Source: Clostridiales bacterium
GTDB lineage: Bacteria > Bacillota > Clostridia > Oscillospirales > Oscillospiraceae
DNA length: 40,904 nucleotides
Direction: 5' to 3'
Assembly (NCBI GenBank): GCA_022781505.1
Contig: JALETK010000096.1
Span: 1-40,904, forward strand
In this document: one piece after another, positions 40,363 through 40,904 of the stretch
How the letters are laid out: the number at the start of each line of letters is the position of its first letter
Numbering within the stretch: the first letter of the stretch is position 1
Notes under the pieces: generated by a model
Database searches by the model: none
Told to the model about the DNA's origin: nothing
Seen by the model: the letters and a program-made list of their open reading frames with translations, nothing else
Program-made: the position numbers and the translations under genes

Positions 40363-40904
40363 GGCTTTCCACCCCTTCCGCTTAAGGCGTGGGCCACAAG
40401 GCCCAGGGCGCCGGCTATGAGAATCAGACTGATGGAGGAAAAGCTCCAGGAGAAGAAGTTGATGAGCAGCATGAGCCCGCAGGCCCCTCCGGCAATCCCC
40501 AGGGACAGGGGCGTTTTCTCCGTTTGCCGGAGGCTGTTCCATGCGGCCCGGAGGATCAGGAGACCCACGGCAATTTTAATGCCCCGGAAAGCATTGGCAA
40601 TGAGGGTGATTTCCAGAAAATTGTCCAGAAAATTGGAGATGGCGTAGATGATGAAAAAAGAGGGAAGGACAACCCCCAGCGTGGCGGCCACCGCCCCGGC
40701 AAAGCCCCCATGCCGGTAGCCCACGAAGGTCGCGCAGTTGATGGCGATGGGGCCCGGAGTGGACTCGGCAATCACGGTCACATTCATCATGTCGTCGTGG
40801 GTAATCCATCCCTTTCGCTCCACGCAGATGTCCTCAATGATGGAAATCATGGCGTATCCCCCGCCAAAGGTGAACAGCCCGATTTTCAAAAAGGTCAGAA
40901 ACAG
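40359..40904 (-). CDS. Chromate transporter family protein, first half-subunit (5' end outside window)
   Basis: The frame is open to the right edge. Residues LFLTFLKIGLFTFGGGYAMISIIE show that the start lies just outside the window, so the codon at 40889 is not the true start. At least 181 residues are visible, with the CHR motifs FGGGYAM and AESTPGPIAINCATFVGYRHGG and about five membrane helices. It pairs with the downstream half-subunit through a GTGA overlap, giving a two-gene transporter. Confidence 0.88.
   Translation of the reverse strand: MFLTFLKIGLFTFGGGYAMISIIEDICVERKGWITHDDMMNVTVIAESTPGPIAINCATFVGYRHGGFAGAVAATLGVVLPSFFIIYAISNFLDNFLEITLIANAFRGIKIAVGLLILRAAWNSLRQTEKTPLSLGIAGGACGLMLLINFFSWSFSSISLILIAGALGLVAHALSGRGGKP

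Overview
The window is a GC-rich, gene-dense stretch of an anaerobic Firmicute, most likely a gut clostridium of the Oscillospiraceae (Flavonifractor/Oscillibacter/Intestinimonas-like). This placement rests on strong AGGAGG ribosome binding sites, the Asp23/DAK2 pair, Lgt plus paired M16 peptidases, ECF-sigma/membrane-partner genes, soluble Hdr/Flx redox genes and small palindromic repeats. It is an inference from gene content; no rRNA or tRNA gene was seen. Nearly every base belongs to a recognisable gene, and many long antisense ORFs are codon-bias shadows.

Layout. 1-8755: housekeeping genes: the 3' part of alaS, murC, a thioredoxin reductase, a small membrane protein (DUF2500 type, minus strand), gpmI, an Asp23/YloU protein and a DAK2/FakA-type kinase. 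9036-13911: an alpha-oxoamine synthase (KBL/AONS/SPT family), a GH13 glucosidase (minus), a NUDIX hydrolase and malic enzyme. 13956-17574: on the minus strand, a proline-rich membrane protein that looks like a degenerate P-type ATPase, a nested inverted-repeat element, and rlmB. 17851-19782: ftsH. 19895-22442 (minus): an ECF sigma factor translationally coupled to a membrane-anchored serpin, then a small hypothetical protein. 22531-26188 (minus): an M16-M16-lgt operon with overlapping stops and starts. 26459-29315: a carrier protein, MBOAT acyltransferase and SGNH-like protein cassette, probably for cell-surface acylation.

29475-38865 is the centrepiece: a tightly overlapping operon hdrB-hdrC-hdrA-flxD-(two Flx iron-sulfur subunits)-flxA-frdB-like-frdA-like, followed after 4 nt by a DUF1275 membrane protein. 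HdrABC and the FlxABCD set are known to form a cytosolic NAD(H)-linked electron-bifurcating module. Here the module is joined to a two-subunit fumarate-reductase-like enzyme with recognisable dicarboxylate-site residues but no membrane anchor. I infer an NADH- and ferredoxin-linked soluble fumarate (or other enoate) reductase.

39004-40904: a MerR/TipAS-type regulator with a typical 19-bp-spaced promoter, then two convergent genes for a split chromate transporter, the second running off the window.

Most notable: (1) the Hdr-Flx-Frd operon; (2) a serpin positioned where an anti-sigma factor is expected; (3) a P-type ATPase fold without its catalytic motifs; (4) the Dlt-like cassette with no adenylating enzyme.
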